Shown: positions 62,335 through 64,000 of the stretch, in pieces
Layout: each line of letters starts with the position of its first letter
Position numbering within the stretch: position 1 is the first letter of the stretch
Assembly: GCA_002500605.1 (NCBI GenBank)
Contig: DLRR01000012.1
Coordinates: 248,034 to 312,033, forward strand
Reading direction: 5' to 3'
Length of the DNA stretch: 64,000 nucleotides
Source of the DNA: Nitrospinaceae bacterium UBA7883
GTDB taxonomy: Bacteria > Nitrospinota_A > UBA7883
Made by a program: the position numbers and the translations under genes
Notes under the pieces: generated by a model
What the model was told of the DNA's origin: nothing
Database searches by the model: none
What the model saw: the letters and a program-made list of their open reading frames with translations, nothing else

Positions 62335-63825
62335 TCATTCTTGTTTATTATATTTTTTTAATATCGTGTCCAGTACGTTAGTTGTTGACCTTCCAGGAGT
62401 TAATTTAATCAGTTCCACTCTTCCTCCCGCTTTTTCAATCTCAGCCCTACCAATTACTTGTGCAATTTTGTAGTCGGCTCCTTTAACAATAACATCAGGC
62501 TTTATCTCTTTGATTAGCTTTAATGGGGTATTTTCACCAAACAAAACAATACTGTCCACACAATCAAGGGCTGAAAGAACTTCTACTCTATCACTTTCGT
62601 TAATTAGTGGCCTTTTGTCACCTTTTAGTCGTCTAATAGATTGATCTGTATTGAGTCCGACAATGAGCACGGCACCAAAAGCTCTGGCTTTGTTAAGAAG
62701 TGATACATGGCCTGCATGCAAAAGATCAAAACAACCGTTAGTAAAAACTATCCTTTTTTTTTGCGCTCGCATTGAAGACGCGAATGAATTCACTTGTGAG
62801 ATGGTCATCAATTTGGTAAGCGGAGTGTTGGAAGCCTTAATGCGGCGGAATATCTCACTTTTACTCACTGGCCATGGCCCAAAATGGCCGACCCCTATTG
62901 CCGCCGCCAGATTAGCTATTCTAGCGGCATCCTCTAAGCAAACACCAGAAAACGTTAATGCACCGAGTATTGCAATTACAGTATCCCCTGCTCCTGATAC
63001 ATCAAAGATCTCCAGAGCCTCTGCAGGCAAATGCGTGCCCTCTGATAAACCAGTATTTCCAGTAGACTTGCTATAAACATTCATACCATCCGAGCCCCTA
63101 GTAATTACCAGTTTCTTCGACCCAGTAATCTTTAATATCCTACTAGCTATCTCATGTAAGTCTTGATCATTATTAACATCAACGCTTGTAGCTGTGGATG
63201 CCTCAATCTGGTTCGGGGTTATTAGTGTGGCACCTTTATATTTGCTGTAGTCTCCACCTTTGGGGTCTACTACGGCCTGAATTTTGGCTTTCTTGCACAA
63301 AGCAAACATCCGCTTTAAAACCCATTCTGGTACTGCACCCTTGGCATAGTCAGATATGATTACACCACCACAGCCTTTGAGTGATTCCTCAAACCTTTTT
63401 AATAGCCTTTCACCAATTTTTCTAGAAACCGGATGTCTGTTTTCTCTATCAATCCTAAGCATCTGTTGATGCATGGAAATTATTCTTGCCTTTCTAGTAG
63501 TGGAACGAGAAGAGTCAGAAACAATACCATTTATTTTAATCCTGGATTTTTTAAGCAATGCCTTTACTGTTGCTGCATCTTTATCATACCCAACTAGGCC
63601 TACTATGCGAGTCTCCGCACCTAACGCAGCAACATTTGCAGCCACATTAGCAGCTCCACCTAAGACGTCATTTTCAGAAGTAACTTCAAATACCTGAACG
63701 GGCGCCTCGGGTGAAATACGGCCGACTGAACCATTGACATACTTGTCTATAATAATATCACCAGCCACCACGATAGGTTTCAGTACTGTGGTTTTAAGTA
63801 AACTGTACAACCTGTTTTCCAGCAT
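62335..63825 (-). CDS. hldE: Bifunctional heptose-7-phosphate kinase / heptose-1-phosphate adenylyltransferase
   Basis: HldE makes ADP-heptose for LPS core. The N-terminal ribokinase-like domain (about 1-320) has GDIIIDKYV, VLGGAANVAANVAALG and DVSGAGDTVIA. The C-terminal nucleotidyltransferase (about 345-496) has TNGCFDLLHAGHVSLL and GDKRPL. I start at the ATG at 63825, whose A is the last base of the gmhA stop (TGATG). A reading from 63975 would simply run in another frame of gmhA. Length 496 is close to E. coli HldE (477). Confidence 0.96.
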   Translation of the reverse strand: MLENRLYSLLKTTVLKPIVVAGDIIIDKYVNGSVGRISPEAPVQVFEVTSENDVLGGAANVAANVAALGAETRIVGLVGYDKDAATVKALLKKSRIKINGIVSDSSRSTTRKARIISMHQQMLRIDRENRHPVSRKIGERLLKRFEESLKGCGGVIISDYAKGAVPEWVLKRMFALCKKAKIQAVVDPKGGDYSKYKGATLITPNQIEASTATSVDVNNDQDLHEIASRILKITGSKKLVITRGSDGMNVYSKSTGNTGLSEGTHLPAEALEIFDVSGAGDTVIAILGALTFSGVCLEDAARIANLAAAIGVGHFGPWPVSKSEIFRRIKASNTPLTKLMTISQVNSFASSMRAQKKRIVFTNGCFDLLHAGHVSLLNKARAFGAVLIVGLNTDQSIRRLKGDKRPLINESDRVEVLSALDCVDSIVLFGENTPLKLIKEIKPDVIVKGADYKIAQVIGRAEIEKAGGRVELIKLTPGRSTTNVLDTILKKYNKQE

Positions 63826-64000
63826 CAGATATCCAATTGTTGTTCTATAATATCGCAGATCAGATGACCGACAGTAATATGTGCTTCCTGTATCCGTGGA
63901 GTATCTTTTGTCGGGATTACTAGCGAGATACCACCCAAGCCCTTCATAGCTCCACCATCCTTTCCAAGAAAACAAATAGTTGTTATCCCCATTTTATTTG
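63825..64000 (-). CDS. gmhA: Sedoheptulose-7-phosphate isomerase, C-terminal part, cut by window edge
   Basis: On the minus strand the last 57 codons read ITTICFLGKDGGAMKGL, then SLVIPTKDTPRIQEAHITVG, then HLICDIIEQQLDI and a stop. The TPRIQEAHITVGHLICDIIE block is the conserved C-terminus of GmhA, the SIS-domain isomerase that starts ADP-heptose synthesis. Its stop overlaps the hldE start by one base (TGATG). The N-terminal part is beyond the window. Confidence 0.9.
   Translation of the reverse strand, partial: NKMGITTICFLGKDGGAMKGLGGISLVIPTKDTPRIQEAHITVGHLICDIIEQQLDI

Noticed and set aside
1..64000. CRISPR arrays, insertion sequences, phage genes or integrases
   Set aside because: No regularly spaced direct repeats, no transposase or integrase-like protein and no attachment-site duplication beside the tRNA gene were seen.

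Overview
The window is about 64 kb of a gene-dense, AT-rich chromosome (roughly 40% GC by eye). It comes from a Gram-negative, probably free-living bacterium. Pointers to an outer membrane and LPS are gmhA and hldE, a LolA-like protein, a MipA/OmpV porin-like protein and an LpxL-type acyltransferase. PurS/PurQ, ferredoxin-dependent 2-oxoacid oxidoreductases, GatCA, a bacterial deoxyhypusine-synthase-like gene beside hldE, and a CobA-HemD fusion together suggest a deltaproteobacterium-like lineage (Desulfobacterota, SAR324 or Myxococcota in the broad sense). The exact phylum cannot be settled from this window. I see no mobile element, phage gene or CRISPR array.

Layout, left to right. 0-7.3 kb: the 5' part of the SRP RNA gene at the edge, a class II aldolase, a nitronate monooxygenase-like protein, acpS, a secreted cell-wall amidase, and gatC-gatA preceded by a tiny basic ORF. 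7.6-12.2 kb: a zinc-ribbon coiled-coil protein, RNase P RNA, cobA-hemD and an unusual ClpX-like ATPase. 12.3-18.3 kb: zapA with a ZapB-like partner, then pheT, pheS, rplT, rpmI and infC (AUU start) in the classical translation cluster, headed by tRNA-Val(GAC). 18.5-22 kb: a 2-oxoacid:ferredoxin oxidoreductase as two fused polypeptides. 22.1-24.8 kb: dnaX-ybaB-recR. 25-39.7 kb: housekeeping genes (ilvE, fmdB-like, queC, alaS, M16 peptidase, LMW-PTP, ACT protein, def, lepB, lepA, ligA).

40-57.3 kb is the accessory region and the most interesting part. It is an aryl-polyene (APE)/xanthomonadin-like pigment cluster. A minus-strand operon encodes an AMP ligase, an ApeI-type dehydratase, a lipid acyltransferase, a LolA-like carrier, an MMPL exporter, a ketosynthase, a chain-length factor, an ApeP-type dehydratase, a glycosyltransferase and a B12-binding radical SAM enzyme. 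Around it lie a COG4648-type membrane protein, a second B12 radical SAM enzyme, an acyl carrier protein, a MipA/OmpV outer-membrane protein, a small secreted protein and a chorismatase of the XanB2/FkbO/Hyg5 family. The inferred logic is that the chorismatase makes a hydroxybenzoate starter. The ligase loads it on the ACP, and KS/CLF plus dehydratases build the polyene. The acyltransferase, glycosyltransferase, LolA and MMPL proteins attach it to lipid and move it to the outer membrane. No dedicated ketoreductase or thioesterase is visible.

57.4-64 kb: one long minus-strand run of gmhA (partial), hldE, the deoxyhypusine-synthase-like gene, a WalJ-type hydrolase, purB, purC, purS and purQ.
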